Positions 5,297-5,499 of a stretch of 5,499 nt of DNA are shown here, piece after piece. Below the pieces are notes generated by a model that was not told where the DNA came from, did not search any database, and saw nothing but the letters and a program-made list of their open reading frames with translations. The translations under genes were made by a program, and so were the position numbers. The stretch is taken from positions 1 through 5,499 of the forward strand of contig DAOVFI010000184.1 in the NCBI GenBank assembly GCA_030673005.1, written 5' to 3'. Position 1 is the stretch's first letter. Every line of letters starts with the position of its first letter. The DNA is from Planctomycetales bacterium (GTDB lineage: Bacteria; Planctomycetota; Phycisphaerae; SM23-33).

Positions 5297-5499
5297 ATGA
5301 ATGAGAATTTTCGCCAATATCTGCTGGAAGGTCATCGCGCCGGCGCTCGCTACGTGCTTGCCCAGCCGCCCGGCGCGCCGATGGGGCTTGCCGGGTCGGA
5401 ACTCGGCAGCCGCAGCGGCTCCAGCCTGGAATTCATGGACCACCGCGAATACATGCCCGGCGACGACCTTCGACGGATCGACTGGAACGCCTACGCCCG
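5297..5499 (+). CDS. DUF58 domain protein, N-terminal part (3' end beyond the window)
   Basis: The frame from ATG 5297 stays open to the window end and gives 67 residues. It matches the conserved beginning of DUF58 proteins: YLLEG (8-12), GLAGSELGSRSGSSLEF (30-46), HREYMPGDDLRRIDW (49-63), then NAYA. The REY, PGDDLR and IDW blocks are diagnostic. DUF58 proteins are the usual partners of MoxR ATPases and, in longer forms, carry a VWA-like region with a metal-site motif; that part is not visible here. The start is chosen because the family's YLLEGxRAGxRY stretch falls right at the N-terminus; a GTG at 5354 would remove it. There is no Shine-Dalgarno sequence, since the bases just upstream belong to the inverted REP-like unit. 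The gene is likely co-transcribed with the exporter genes, 184 bp downstream of the permease. Confidence 0.9.
   Translation, partial: MNENFRQYLLEGHRAGARYVLAQPPGAPMGLAGSELGSRSGSSLEFMDHREYMPGDDLRRIDWNAYA

Overview
The window is a GC-rich bacterial stretch with five genes, all on the + strand: moxR (3' part), a 598-residue two-TM envelope protein, an ABC ATPase, its ABC-2 type permease, and the beginning of a DUF58 gene. MoxR plus DUF58 beside an ABC-2 exporter, the style of the proteins, and intergenic GTAGGG palindromes suggest a Planctomycetota-type genome, perhaps Phycisphaerae. That placement is inference from gene order and sequence style. No rRNA or other marker gene is present to prove it.

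Layout: 1-633 is the C-terminal two thirds of a MoxR AAA+ ATPase; its Walker motifs lie upstream of the window. After a 30-bp gap holding a decayed repeat, 664-2460 encodes a protein with a signal sequence, an extracytoplasmic domain with a glutamine-amidotransferase-like stretch, a two-helix membrane hairpin and a second extracytoplasmic domain. 2461-2689 is non-coding and made of stacked repeats: a REP-like palindrome with a 31-bp insert in its loop, joined directly to a 129-bp inverted-repeat element that can fold into a four-way junction. 2690-3622 (ATPase) and 3619-5112 (permease) overlap by ATGA and form a translationally coupled exporter. 5113-5296 is an array of three direct REP-like units and one inverted unit, ending 2 bp before the DUF58 start at 5297. 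The DUF58 gene runs off the window.

Working model: MoxR (AAA+ chaperone) and DUF58 proteins are a known pair, often found with von Willebrand A domain proteins in envelope or stress-related operons. The ABC-2 exporter and the two-TM protein placed between them suggest one envelope-located machine or a co-regulated set. The substrate cannot be read from the sequence. Every intergenic gap in the cluster contains at least a trace of the same GTAGGGTG palindrome, so the non-coding DNA is the most unusual part of the window. I see no tRNA, rRNA, CRISPR array, transposase gene, convincing promoter or Rho-independent terminator.
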